A stretch of DNA of 64,000 bases from Rhynchonema sp. JSB1_4 (GCA_030248065.1 JASAMV010008184.1:1-64000); one strand, 5' to 3'. Positions 23,281-35,120 are shown, numbered from the stretch's first letter. Translations and numbers: made by a program. The notes: generated from the sequence alone by a model not told the origin.

Positions 23281-23774
23281 CAGGGTTGGGCAAAAAAAAC
23301 GACGGCGTTTTTTCTTTAAAAAACGACGTTTTTTTTAAAAAAGCGCCTGGGTCGTTTTTCGTTTTTTTTAAATCCTGAATTTCCTTGATTTTCCCTGATT
23401 TTTCAGGGAATGTATCCTGATTATCAAGGAAAATCAATTTTTTTGTCCCATTTTTTTCAAAAAATTTTCGACCAATTTTTACTTTGTCGAGATACGTCGA
23501 TATACGGAGTTTGACTTTCAGTGATGACCCCGACCAAAGTTGGTCCCACGATGCGGGTCTGATATGGGATCTTAGCAACTCACTAGAAAAGGGTTGAAAC
23601 CCGTTTATTTTGCCTCAGAACACATAGAATTACTTCATTTAACCACGTTTTCTTCCCAACATGAGCGTTTTCCCATTTTTTGGTGCCATATTTTGGTCAT
23701 CTGGGCGTTTTAAAAAAACGTTTTTTTTTAAAAAAACTATTTTTTGAAAAAAAAACGTTTTTTGCCCAACCCTG
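23281..23774. mobile_element. hAT-type MITE in duplication copy A
   Basis: CAGGGTTGGG..CCCAACCCTG ends with a perfect 8-base duplication GGGAAGGG (23273-23280 and 23775-23782). AAAAAACG words. It was inserted before the segmental duplication because the same insertion exists at 28556-29050. Confidence 0.9.
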
Positions 23775-24569
23775 GGGAAGGGTATAGGTGTATACCTGAC
23801 TATGGCTGGTACTTATCGACCATTGGATAGCATGGTTTTCGTATCACCTGTGCTTTATATGCACTTCGTGGCAGAAAAATTCCACTATTTTTTCTTCAGC
23901 GCACATTTTTCTCCGTTTCAGGCGGTTTTTGGCTGCAATAAAAAATTTTTTAACTATAAATAGCCTTTTTTTTAAATGGCTTCGTAATAAAATTTTTTTG
24001 TTAACCACTGGACCAAAGGACCAAACTGGGCGGGCATGGACAACATTGCAAATATAACTTCTCATATGGATGAATCTCGCATGAAAAAAAATGTTGACAA
24101 AAGTGGTCTTCCTGAAAGTCAAAGGCAATTTAATTTGAATTAAGAATCAAGGAAAATCTGCCATTTTCCAGAATAAAAAACGATTTTTTGCTTTTTCCCT
24201 GTTGCATAGTGCTTTGTGTATGAGTCATGTACACTTCCAACTTATTACCTGGCCCGAAAGGACGGGCGCAAACTTATGCGCTGGGAATGAATAACCCAAG
24301 TAACAACCATCCCGACTGATACATTATTGTTGCCTTTCTTGAGATACAGTATCCTTTGATTGTTTGACCTGGAAGTTATAGAGATGTGTTTTGCGATTTT
24401 GTGCTTCTCACTTGGTACGTTGAAAGTCGATATAGGGTATTTTTGCCTGTCATAAAACTCGCGATCGCCAACAAAGAAACGATGTTATAGTTGTGCAGTA
24501 GTCTCATGTGTTCAATTTTACTTAGAATCAGGGAAGTGTATCTTTTTAGGGACATTACTTGCCCCGACG

Positions 24570-24833
24570 ATGGATGCGTGGACCATTTATCGGCATGTCC
24601 TAACGGTGTCAAGCTACGTTCGCAGAATTTCCATTCCCGTTTACACCGTGTTCGGTATCGTACTCGTGTGGAATCGTCGCGTCAAGCCACAGACTGGCAG
24701 CAAGTACCAAAACACATACAATGCGCTTACGTCCTCCTATTACACCATCATACTGGCCATTTGCGTTTGCGACGTCTATAATCAGTTTCACGCTGCGATT
24801 CTATATGTGCTGATGGCCAAACTTACAGTGACA
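24570..24833 (+). pseudogene. Duplicated orphan exon 1 of the 7TM receptor
   Basis: Reads identically to the first exon at 29850-30113, including the GTAAGC donor. The downstream part of the receptor gene (TM3/TM4) is deleted in this copy, so the exon has no partner here. Confidence 0.8.
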
Positions 24834-24959
24834 GTAAGCTTCATACTTATTGCTCTAAAATGAACGATGCGTTGGCATAGCCTCTTTTTTATTACAATCC
24901 TTTTAGTTAGCACAAGCAACTGACCTGACTCGACCGCACCTGCCAAGCTATTCTGTGAC

Positions 24960-25520
24960 CAGGGTTGAAAAAAATTTTGCTTTCAGACAAGTTTTTTGGG
25001 AAAAGTCTCAGATTCGGGGAAATTATTTATCAAGTTTGCCTAAAAAGCGCGCAAAACGCGACAAAATGCAACTTTAATTGACAAGTCACTTTTGTGACTT
25101 GGTTTGCGTCACTTATGAAGGGTGTTTACGTCATTTCGATGCGCGCACCAACAGTCGAATGGTCGAATAAGCAAGATTCACTGATAAACTATACAGAATT
25201 GAGAATACAAGCTGGGTAGCTGACTCAGTCGTATATGACCGACCCGATGAGGTATGACATCCAAGAACCACGTATGTACGTATACATGCATACTACTGTG
25301 TCTCGTGCATCACGGGAAGGTATAATAACATCATTTTGGTGCACCCATGGTACCAAATACATGCCTCAAAGGTGAATTTGTGAAGAAAATGTTTCGACCC
25401 TTGAGAAAAAAGACAAAAATAATCCCCAAATAGGCGCTTTTGGACCACTTAGAGCATTTTGTTCCCCCGAAAAAGCTAAAACAAAAAAAAATCTTAAAAA
25501 CTGTTTTCTGCGCAACTCTG
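24960..25520. mobile_element. hAT-type MITE, copy A
   Basis: The left end CAGGGTTG and the decayed right end CAACTCTG. The interior matches 4670-5333. The flanking duplication is no longer recognisable. Twin of 30796-31353. Confidence 0.7.
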
Positions 25521-27031
25521 CTGCCAGAACTGCTATTGGTCGCACAATGATCATTGAGAATAAATGATCACAATGATCACATATAAGAATTCATCAAATC
25601 ATCTGATTTTCCGTTCATTTACTCTTAACCACTGTGCTGTTTGCGATTCCACAAAACATTTTCATCTGGAAACAATCTAGCAGAGTACCCACGTTGCTCG
25701 GTCTGAAACATTTTACTGACTGCATTCTTTGTATGTGACTAGCGGGACCCGTGCCTACGGCCCGGCTACAGCGCAACGCCCGTGCCGTGCCCCACCCCCC
25801 TCCCCCGAAGACCCGTTAGCATGCCAAAGCTACCCATGAAAATTGGCCCGTCCGCCCTTCGAGGGAGGGGGCCACACACATACACACATACTACGTCTTC
25901 CTGTTTTAGTAGTATAGGTTGCGCCAATGCAACGTCTCTGGCCCGTCACTTTCCTGCTTCACGATTCAGGAAAAAAATTTGACAATTCTTATAAAGTCAT
26001 TGTGGACAATACAATTGAAGTCATATTCTGCATAACAAATGCAGCTAGGAACTATTTTTGCTTCTGTGTTTGTTCATGATCAAACAAACAAGTATCATCG
26101 CTGCGTCTTGTTATTGATAAGAAAGTCTGTTCGAGGGAAATCAGAATGTGTAGTTTTGAACACAGGCTTTCAGATATGGAAAGGTGTAAGGCTTCTGTAC
26201 GCAAGTGCTGTGCTTGGACACTGGCTAGTTGGCGTGGCTTTTGGTGGACGTGGCGGGGGTTTGGCAATGAGGGGGGGGTGGCTTCCGTTGGCCGAAGAGT
26301 GGTGGGGGCAAGAGGGGGGGGGGGGGGGGGCGCGGATTTTTTTGTTCAAAAAAATTTTTTCTTCTGAAAAAATTCGTTCCAAAAGTTAAAAAAAAATTTA
26401 TTATTTCAAAATATTCGAAAATTTCTCTATTTTTGCTCTAAAAGTGCTATTTTTGCATAACAATTGCTACTGTTGACATCACTCTCTCGTTCCATTGGAG
26501 TGATTTCAGCACTCCGCGGAGTGTTAAAAACGAGCAATACCCGCCGGAGTGTTTTGATCACTCCAAGGAGTGCTAAGAACCACTCCGAATCGGGAGTGGT
26601 TTGGCCGGCGCGGAGTGCTTTCAACAGCGGGTGATAAAACACTTCTGCGGAGTGTTTTCTTTTGTTCTGTTCTCGAAAATGGTTCAGGTCAGAAAGCAAC
26701 AACAAACAGCAAAATCAACGCAGAATTTTATTCGAGATAACCACATAACAACAACCATCCAATAATCCATGTTATAATCCTGTGATATTCATATTCCTAA
26801 GCACAAGAGTTTGACGAAAGAGAAAGCGATGTGTAGTGCTGCGCTAGAACAAGCAAGCAAACTCTTTACTTAAAAACAAAAAGCAAGTATAAGGTTCAGA
26901 CTGTTCATTTGGCTCTTCATTTTCGGGTCCACGCCCAGAGCCCGTTGAGTCATCATCATTGTTGTGTTTCGGGCCCGGCGGTGCAGAATTGAGATGCAAA
27001 CTCAAATGTCGACGCCGACTGTTCTTTAATG

Positions 27032-27818
27032 CAATGTAGTTCCTTGGGAGGAGGGGGTCCCCCTCGGGCAGTGTAGTTCCTGGGGGGAGGGGGACCCCCC
27101 TAAGGTACACTAATTTCCCCGACCAAGGTACACTGGTACACAAATTCCCCTCCGGGTACACTAATTTCCCCAATCTTTGCCTAAGATGGCCATTTTTAGC
27201 CCTAAAATGGGCATTTTTAGGCCTAAAATGTGTGATTTTCAGGTCAATGTTCTCAAAAGTCTCCAAAATACCCCTTTTATGAAGGATTTTATCCCAAAAG
27301 GGGTAAAAATCGGTGAAATTTTCAACCTCAAAAAGTGACTTTTTCCTGATTTTGGGTCTTCCCGCCCCTTCCCCCCAGGGAGGTACACTAATTTCCCCTC
27401 CGAAGAAATAGGGAGGTACACTAATTTCCCCGCCGGACCAGGACCTACACTGCCCTCGGGTACGTCTGTTCCCCTTCCATGGCACGCCTGCCCCCTCCCC
27501 TGTTCGCCCTCCGGGTACGTCTGCTCCCCCAATTTTTGCCTAAAATAGGCAAATTTTTGCCTAAAATACGCAAATTTAGGCCTAAAATAGGCATTTTTAG
27601 GCATGAAATGATTGATTTCTAGGTCAATGTTGTCAAAACCCCCAAAATACCATTTTTATTGAGAGTTTCTTCAAGGAGGGCAAAAATGGGTCAAATTTTC
27701 GACCTCGAAAAATGACTTTTCTCCAAATTTCGGTCTCCCCCCTGGTGGGTACGACTGTTAATTACTCCTTTTAAAAGAGGGTATCGTCTGTTCCTCCTCC
27801 GGACAAGGAACAACACTG
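27032..27818. mobile_element. hAT-type MITE family N, outer copy (word TACGTCTGTTCCCC)
   Basis: The ends CAATGTAGTTCC and inverse are flanked by the perfect 8-base duplication CTTTAATG (27024-27031 and 27819-27826). It is split by another family N copy at 27069-27452. After removing that copy the core and the words agree with the other members. Confidence 0.9.
27069..27452. mobile_element. hAT-type MITE family N, inner copy (word TACACTAATTTCCCC)
   Basis: The ends are CAGTGTAGTTCCTGG and CCAGGACCTACACTG, with a perfect 8-base duplication CCCTCGGG (27061-27068 and 27453-27460). It is inserted into a sister element of the same family. Confidence 0.92.
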
Positions 27819-28555
27819 CTTTAATGTGGACTCACGTTTGCTTGGCCGGCCGTTTGCGCTCAACTGACCACACTTGTGATAATGCCTTGTTTGCCGAATT
27901 CTTTTTTATAGGTCGTGAAATTGATTCTCGATTGACCAGACACAGCGGTGAAACGGTCCTTTCGACAGTAAGCGTAGCGCAACATAGATAAAATAGCTGC
28001 AACGCAAAATGCTGATAAACACGCAAAAGAAATAATTATAACAATAAAATTTCTCAAAAATGCTGCAAAATGGCGCAAAAATTTGTTTTTCTCTTTATCG
28101 AGTGCTTTCCAAAGCGGAGTGTTTCACAATCACTCCAAAATCAGAGTGTTGGAGCTTAATCACTCCGCAGCGTGTTTAAAAAACTCCACGTAGTTTTTTT
28201 TCTGGGTTACTCCGCAGCGGAGTGTTTTGAATCACTCCGAATGGGACGAGAGAGCACCTAACCCTACCATGGGCGTATTGGGTGCAATAATCGTTGTTTT
28301 GTGGCATCCAGAGACACAGTGCACACATTCACAGGGACTCTCATATGACCACACACGTACATGTGACTGGGTGGGCATTTATTTATCAATGCCCCAGACC
28401 CGAAAGGAGTGATTCGATGTGATATTCACTCTAATTTCACACTTTATACAGCTTATTTGCATTGGTCGTGTACCTAGACGTCATAATTTTACCCAAAATT
28501 CCCATCCCGAATATCAGAAAGCCATACCACCACACCCGCACAACCTGGGGAAGGG

Positions 28556-29050
28556 CAGGGTTGGGGAAAAAAAACGACGGCGTTTTTTCTTAAAAAAACG
28601 ACGTTTTTTTTTTAAAAAGCGCCTGGGTCGTTTTTCGTTTTTTTTAAATCCTGAATTTCCTTGATTTTCCCTGATTTTTCAGGGAATGTATCCTGATTAT
28701 CAAGGAAAATCAATTTTTTTGTCCCATTTTTTTCAAAAAATTTTCGACCAATTTTTACTTTGTCGAGATACGTCGATATACGGAGTTTGACTTTCAGTGA
28801 TGACCCCGACCAAAGTTGGTCCCATGATGCGGGTCTGATATGGGATCTTAGCAACTCACTAGAAAAGGGTTGAAACCCGTTTATTTTGCCTCAGAACACA
28901 TAGAATTACTTCATTTAACCACGTTTTCTTCCCAACATGAGCGTTTTCCCATTTTTTGGTGCCATATTTTGGTCATCTGGGCGTTTTAAAAAAACGTTTT
29001 TTTTTAAAAAACTATTTTTTGAAAAAAAAAACGTTTTTTGCCCAACCCTG
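28556..29050. mobile_element. hAT-type MITE in duplication copy B
   Basis: Twin of 23281-23774, with the same target duplication GGGAAGGG (28548-28555 and 29051-29058). Confidence 0.9.
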
Positions 29051-30795
29051 GGGAAGGGTATAGGTGTATACCTGACTATGGCTGGTACTTATCGACCATT
29101 GGATAGCATGGTTTTCGTATCACCTGTGCTTTATATGCACTTCGTGGCAGAAAAATTCCACTATTTTTTCTTCAGCGCACATTTTTCTCCGTTTCAGGCG
29201 GTTTTTGGCTGCAATAAAAAATTTTTTAACTATAAATAGCCTTTTTTTTAAATGGCTTCGTAATAAATTTTTTTTGTTAACCACTGGACCAAAGGACCAA
29301 ACTGGGCGGGCATGGACAACATTGCAAATATAACTTCTCATATGGATGAATCTCGCATGAAAAAAAATGTTGACAAAAGTGGTCTTCCTGAAAGTCAAAG
29401 GCAATTTAATTTGAATTAAGAATCAAGGAAAATCTGCCATTTTCCAGAATAAAAAACGATTTTTTGCTTTTTCCCTGTTGCATAGTGCTTTGTGTATGAG
29501 TCATGTACACTTCCAACTTATTACCTGGCCCGAAAGGACGGGCGCAAACTTATGCGCTGGGAATGAATAACCCAAGTAACAACCATCCCGACTGATACAT
29601 TATTGTTGCCTTTCTTGAGATACAGTATCCTTTGATTGTTTGACCTGGAAGTTATAGAGATGTGTTTTGCGATTTTGTGCATTCTCACTTCGGTACGTTG
29701 CACAAGTCGAATCGAATAGGGTATTTTTGCCTGTCATAAAACTCGCGATCGCCAACAAAGAAACGATGTTATAGTTGTGCAGTAGTCAGGTTTAGTTTTA
29801 CTTAGAATCAGGGAAGTGTATCTTTTTAGGGACATTACTTGCCCCGACGATGGATGCGTGGACCATTTATCGGCATGTCCTAACGGTGTCAAGCTACGTT
29901 CGCAGAATTTCCATTCCCGTTTACACCGTGTTCGGTATCGTACTCGTGTGGAATCGTCGCGTCAAGCCACAGACTGGCAGCAAGTACCAAAACACATACA
30001 ATGCGCTTACGTCCTCCTATTACACCATCATACTGGCCATTTGCGTTTGCGACGTCTATAATCAGTTTCACGCTGCGATTCTATATGTGCTGATGGCCAA
30101 ACTTACAGTGACAGTAAGCTTCATACTTATTGCTCTAAAATGAACGATGCGTTGGCATAGCCTCTTTTTTATTACAATCCTTTTAGTTAGCACAAGCAAC
30201 TGACCTGACGTTTCAATCTGCTCCTGTGTTTTCGCAGCTTAAAACATCGGCGTCTGCCGGCCAGTATGCTATTGTGACATGACTACATCAATGTAGCTGC
30301 ATGCTCACCAATGTGAAACTCACAACATTTGATTATGATAGAAGATGTCTTACGATGGAACTCAACAAAGCCGAACATTACTCGATCGGACAAACGATCA
30401 AACAACAGCATCAAAACGTTTCTACCAAAACCCCATAAAGTGGACATATACACCATACGCGTTTTCAGCCATCGATGCATTTCGTTTTCACGTACGATTA
30501 CTACTGGGGTCGACTAATTGGGTTCGTGCAGTTCTGTTTCGTCAAGGCCAACTACATTCTTGTGCTCGGCGTCGCTCTGAATCGTTACACAGCCGTGTTC
30601 AAACCGACCACGCATGCTGAGGTTTGACACCTACTGCTTCCACCGCATTATGGCGGTGTCATTGCTATTCCACTAATTTTGACAAGCATAACAGCTGTTG
30701 TACTTTGGCCATACTAGTCGAGAATACTATAAGAGCATGGGCTTCCGAGCGCAAAAAGCTCGTTATCGACCGCACCTGCCAAGCTATTCTGTGAC

Positions 30796-31353
30796 CAGGG
30801 TTGAAAAAAATTTTGCTTTCAGACAAGTTTTTTGGGAAAAGTCTCAGATTCGGGGAAATTATTTATCAAGTTTGCCTAAAAAGCGCGCAAAACGCGACAA
30901 AATGCAACTTTAATTGACAAGTCACTTTTGTGACTTGGTTTGCGTCACTTATGAAGGGTGTTTACGTCATTTCGATGCGCGCACCAACAGTCGAATGGTC
31001 GAATAAGCAAGATTCACTGATAAACTATACAGAATTGAGAATACAAGCTGGGTAGCTGACTCAGTCGTATATGACCGACCCGATGAGGTATGACATCCAA
31101 GAACCACGTATGTACGTATACATGCATACTGTGTCTCGTGCATCACGGGAAGGTATAATAACATCATTTTGGTGCACCCATGGTACCAAATACATGCCTC
31201 AAAGGTGAATTTGTGAAGAAAATGTTTCGACCCTTGAGAAAAAAGACAAAAATAATCCCCAAATAGGCGCTTTTTGGACCACTTAGAGCATTTTGTTCCC
31301 CCGAAAAAGCTAAAACAAAAAAAATCTTAAAAACTGTTTTCTGCGCAACTCTG
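30796..31353. mobile_element. hAT-type MITE, copy B
   Basis: Twin of 24960-25520. The left end is CAGGGTTG and the right end the decayed CAACTCTG. Located in the receptor gene intron. Confidence 0.7.
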
Positions 31354-31366
31354 CTGCCAGAACTGC

Positions 31367-31857
31367 TATTGGTCGCACAATGATCATTGAGAATAAATGA
31401 TCACAATGATCACATATAAGAATTCATCAAATCAATCCTGATTTTCACGTTCATTTACTCTTAACCACTGTGCTGTTTGCGATTCCCACAAAACATTTTC
31501 ATCTGGAAACAATCTAGCAGAGTACCCACGTTGCTGCGGGTCTGAAACATTTTACTGACTGCATTCTTTGTATGTGACTAGTCGGGACCCGTGCCTACGG
31601 CCCGGCTACAGCGCAGCGCCCGTGCCGTGCCCCACCCCCCTCCCCCCGAAGACCCGTTAGCATGCCCAAAGCTACCCATGAAAATTGGCCCGTCCGCCCT
31701 TCCGAGGGAGGGGGCCACACACATACACACATACTACGTCTTCCTGTTTTAGTAGTATAGGTTGCGCCAATGCAACGTCTCTGGCCCGTCACTTTCCTGC
31801 TTCACGATTCAGGAAAAAAATTTGACCAATTCTTATAAAGTCATTGTGCGACCAATA
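31367..31857. mobile_element. MITE family C with a GC-rich insert
   Basis: The ends are TATTGGTCGCACAATGA and inverse. It is enlarged relative to 6437-6714 by a GC-rich segment at about 31576-31765 (CGGGACCCGTGCCTACGGCC to TTTTAGTAGTATAGG), which is probably a further insertion of unknown type. Confidence 0.7.
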
Positions 31858-32140
31858 CCAATTGAAGTCATATTCTGCATAACAAATGCCAGCTAGGAAC
31901 TATTTTTGCTTCTGTGTTTGTTCATGATCAAACAAACCAAGTATCATCCGCTGCGTCTTGTTATTGATAAGCAAAAAGCCTGTTCGAGGGAAATCCAGAA
32001 TGTGTAGTTTTGAACACCACGGCTTTCAGATATGGAACAAGCGATGTAAGCAGCTTCTGTACGCAAGTGCTGTGCTTGGACCACTGGCTAGTTGGCCGTG
32101 GCTTTTTAAGGAGATGCAGTACGCATGGCCGGGACGGTTT

Positions 32141-33277
32141 GGCAATGTAACAGGAAGTCCGGTAAGCGGTAGAAGCTGGCTCAAACTTGCCGGTCCTGTA
32201 TCAACGCCGGCTGTTATTTCAGCAGCACCGCTAAAATCAAAACTACCTGAAGAATTTCGACTTGATAGTGGTGTTCGATCCAAAAGTATACCCTGTTTTA
32301 TGCCAAAATACCAAAAGTATCTTTTTGGCAACGTCAGCCAAAATATAATCGAGTGTTGCAACTACCTAATCCTGATTTCAGATAGGGATGCGCCAACAGC
32401 CGTGGCACAGTATCGATCTTGCTATCAGCAGCGTATATTCCCTAGCCTTACACTGAAGGGGCCCACGTTCCGCCCGACACGGACTGTCAAAAATTTAACA
32501 ATACGACGACATATTCAACGATTCTTTAATAATCGATAGCAAATTAAAAACATGTTTCCCAAATTGACACTAGTTCCTTGCAAAGATACGTAGAATGGGG
32601 AGGCACCCATCAAGGACGGATCCAGGGGGGCCACAGGGGCCATGCCCCCTACCTTTTGTCCATTTATCCCCTGAAGGGGGCCACCGTTTCGGAAGGAAGA
32701 ACAAAAGGACCCCTAAATCGCAGGATTTTATTCTGATATACTTCAAAAGTCCAAAAATCGTGCGCTTCGCGCGTCAGATACACCCATTTTCAGTGGAATT
32801 TGGCTTTCGCGCGCGTAAAAAGTGCCAAAATTTCGCGCAGGTCGCGCGCATTGTCTCATTTTGAATGATATTTGGTGTACAAAGCGCGAAATTCAAGCAC
32901 AAAGACGTGACTTTCAAGAAACAAAATGACTTATCTACGCTTTCAAGTTTGAATCTACCGGAGGGACTGTTGGTTACATGAAGGCAAGTTCATTGGCATG
33001 GACTTGGCATCGACTTGGCTTGGGCAAAATTTTGGTTGAGCTGCATTGTGATAGTGAAGGCGCATTAATTTAGACCAGCGTAAAAGTAGTTCATTTCGTT
33101 CATGAGAACAACTTTTACGTTGTTCAAAACCAACGCGTCAACTCTGTCTCAACCAAAACTTGTCCATGGCCAATGTGGACTGGAAATCTGCCACGTGTAG
33201 CGCTGTGGCGTGCAAAGCAGTGTGTGTCTGCACGGTTGCATGGGTATAAGTGCAACTTTGAGCCGCAGCCAGACCGC
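32141..33277. other. Unassigned intronic sequence with a hAT-like end
   Basis: Bases 32612-32870 begin with AAGGACGGATCCAGGGGGGC, which resembles a common hAT terminal repeat, and contain GCGCG-rich words. No partner end was found. The remainder shows no exon of the receptor gene that I can support. Confidence 0.4.
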
Positions 33278-33359
33278 GTTCCCGTGCTCAGTTGGTAAAG
33301 CAACTGGCTGTCCAGGCCTGGTGGCTGGGAGGGCGGAGGTTCGAGTCCTTCCGGGAGCA
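33278..33359 (+). tRNA. tRNA-like sequence with long variable arm
   Basis: GTTCCCG at 33278-33284 pairs with CGGGAGC at 33352-33358. The T arm GGAGG-TTCGAGT-CCTTC and a D-arm CTCAGTTGGTA are present, and the total length of 82 suggests a Leu/Ser-type long variable arm. The anticodon loop TGTCCAG lacks U33, so the molecule is probably a tRNA-derived pseudogene or SINE head rather than a working tRNA. A second weak tRNA-like stretch lies at about 33780-33835. Confidence 0.45.
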
Positions 33360-33475
33360 TACGTTTGGTGTGGCGGCTCAGAGTTCACAGTAGTGTGATA
33401 GTGGTCCGTCCGGAGACCTGTGCTACAGCCCGTGCAGTCCGTGTGTGTTACGCTGAGAGTGGCTGTGTGTGTACA

Positions 33476-33731
33476 TATTGGTCGCACAATGACTTCATAA
33501 GAATTGGTCAAATTTTTTTCCTGAATCGCAAAGCAGGCTAGTGACGGGGCAATGACGTTGCGTTGCGCGATCACACACAAAACACGTAGTAAAGAGAATG
33601 TTTCAGACCTGCGGCAACGTGGTTGATCTGTTAGATTATTTTCAGCTGAAATGTTTGCGAGAATCCAATAGCGCGTAGTGAGGCTGCGGTCGGTTGTTTT
33701 GTGATTCTTATATGGTCTTGTGCGACCAATA
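33476..33731. mobile_element. MITE family C, intact short copy
   Basis: TATTGGTCGCACAATGACTT and inverse ends, 256 bases, in the receptor gene intron. TA dinucleotides flank both ends. Confidence 0.8.
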
Positions 33732-35120
33732 CCTGGCGGTCGTGAGCATACCTTGCGACAGCGCTTGGTGCTCAAACCAAGTTCAGTTCAGTTGGTTAGA
33801 ACAGCCGGAAGACGCAAGTTCAACCCCTGCCGTGTCCATATGTTTATTGAGGCGGGACTTGGAGGATCACACCAAGCCAAGTCCATGCCAGTGGCAAGCA
33901 GAGACAACCTTGAAATACTAGCAAAACCTTAACTTGTCTGAATGTCATGAGTGTAAGGCTAGCTCCCACCAGAGTTTATCGACAGCTGTGGCGATCGCCT
34001 GCATTGTGATATATACATTAGTGGTCAAGAAACTGCGAGAACAAAGTCAGGTACTGGTCAACAACTCGATTACTTTTTGGGAAATATGCACATCTTATAG
34101 CCATAGACAATCATTTCCGCACCTTACGTCGGGAAAAACACAGCACTTTGAAAGCAAATAGGTGAAAAGAACTCAGAACTGTTATTTCCCGTAGACGAAA
34201 GATATCCGGTAGACATACAGTATCTTGTACATATCCACTGCTTGTAGTGGCTCTCTGCCCTCGCTATGCACAGATGTGACGAAACTCTGTTTATGAGTTT
34301 GCACGCAGTGATGTTACAGACCAGCAATACGATCTGCTGGTGGGGCTTTTTGGAGGCAAATTTGCCAGAGGCGTTCGCACTGACGAGCCCTGGCGCCTCG
34401 GTCTGTCTGCGAAAGCAGCGCGAAACAGACCAACATTACTGCACTCAGTACATATCGCAATGCAGAGACAAAAGGTATGAATGAAAAATAATGAAAACGA
34501 CACATAATGAAAATACGAAGAGCACAGCAACATTTTTCATGTTGAGATGTGATGTGCAAGGGCGTTCTGTAGTCCGATTCCGATTGAAGACAAGAGTGTA
34601 ACCCTGATTCTTGCTTTTCATTCAGTTGACGGACATCAAAAAAGTTATATATTTAAGACATTCAGCATTAACAGCGAAAGATATTCACCATAGATGAGAC
34701 TGAGCTGAGAAATAGCGATCAAAGTGTGGGATAAAGCATGTAGCTCTCGCACTTATTAATTACAGGCGTCTGGAAACAACACCGCGACAAAAGCTGCGAA
34801 ACGTTTGGTCGTTATTGGCATCATATTGGGCCTGCCCACTCTGCAATTGGCCATCTATTGGATCAGCACTGTACGTATAATTATGACGTGTTGTGCGCAC
34901 AAAAATTGAGTTCCACCGTCATTTGCAGATCATCGGGTTCACCCATCATCCGGTCAATTACATTGGGCAAATCGTGTTGAGCACTTTGTACGCTTCGTCG
35001 ACTGCTTATGTGGTCACAGCGATGTCAACGGACGTGCAGCATGGTTTCAAGCGTGTCTATGAAAGATTGCGAAACAAACCGATCACACAGGTTTTTGCGG
35101 CCGGCCCCACGGCAGCATGA

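Larger units (their letters stand above)
22839..26336. repeat. Tandem duplication, left copy (A), degraded
   Basis: Nearly identical to the right copy over long tracts. It lacks about 555 bases corresponding to 30209-30765, and toward its end shows many 1-3 base deletions, most of them missing cytosines. It then ends in poly-G runs at 26265-26330. The duplicated segment contains a hAT MITE, 7TM receptor exon 1, a second hAT MITE and a family C element. It may be real or an assembly artefact. Confidence 0.85.
26482..28254. mobile_element. MITE family M (word CACTCCGCGGAGTG)
   Basis: The inverted ends are CTCTCTCGT. The subterminal zones on both sides iterate GGAGTG/CACTCC. Copy A at about 22980 has the intact empty site GTTGACATCACCTAACC, so the insertion is defined to the base, with a 2-base (CA) duplication. 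The interior hosts two family N elements. No transposase is visible. Confidence 0.85.
26337..32140. repeat. Tandem duplication, right copy (B)
   Basis: The better-preserved copy. It differs from copy A by an insertion of the 1.77 kb element at 26482-28254 and by keeping 30209-30765. It continues into unique sequence after about 32140. Confidence 0.85.
29850..35120 (+). pseudogene. 7TM chemoreceptor-like GPCR, probably inactivated
   Basis: The exons are 29850-30113 (TM1-2), 30469 to about 30717 (TM3-4), 33973-34050 (TM5), 34766-34870 (TM6) and 34929-35120 (TM7 and tail). The borders that can be placed are GT..AG in phase 0. TM3 ends in GVALNRYTAVFKP, an NRY variant of the DRY motif; TM6 reads RLVVIGIILGLPTLQLAIYW; TM7 lacks NPxxY. 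This pattern resembles nematode serpentine chemoreceptors of the Srg superfamily, an inference. The TM3-TM4 frame is interrupted by TGA at 30625-30627 and TAG at 30715-30717, and no donor that skips both is obvious. The third intron carries a hAT MITE, two family C elements and other debris. Unless recoding or unusual splicing occurs, this is a recent pseudogene. Confidence 0.75.

Noticed and set aside
23162..23578. 138-residue minus-strand frame (partly repeated at 28.6-28.9 kb)
   Set aside because: Lies within the hAT MITE and its flank; identical in the duplicate and lacking any domain.
26844..27604. Minus-strand frames of 121-213 residues
   Set aside because: They run through nested family N MITEs and follow the iterated words, not a domain.
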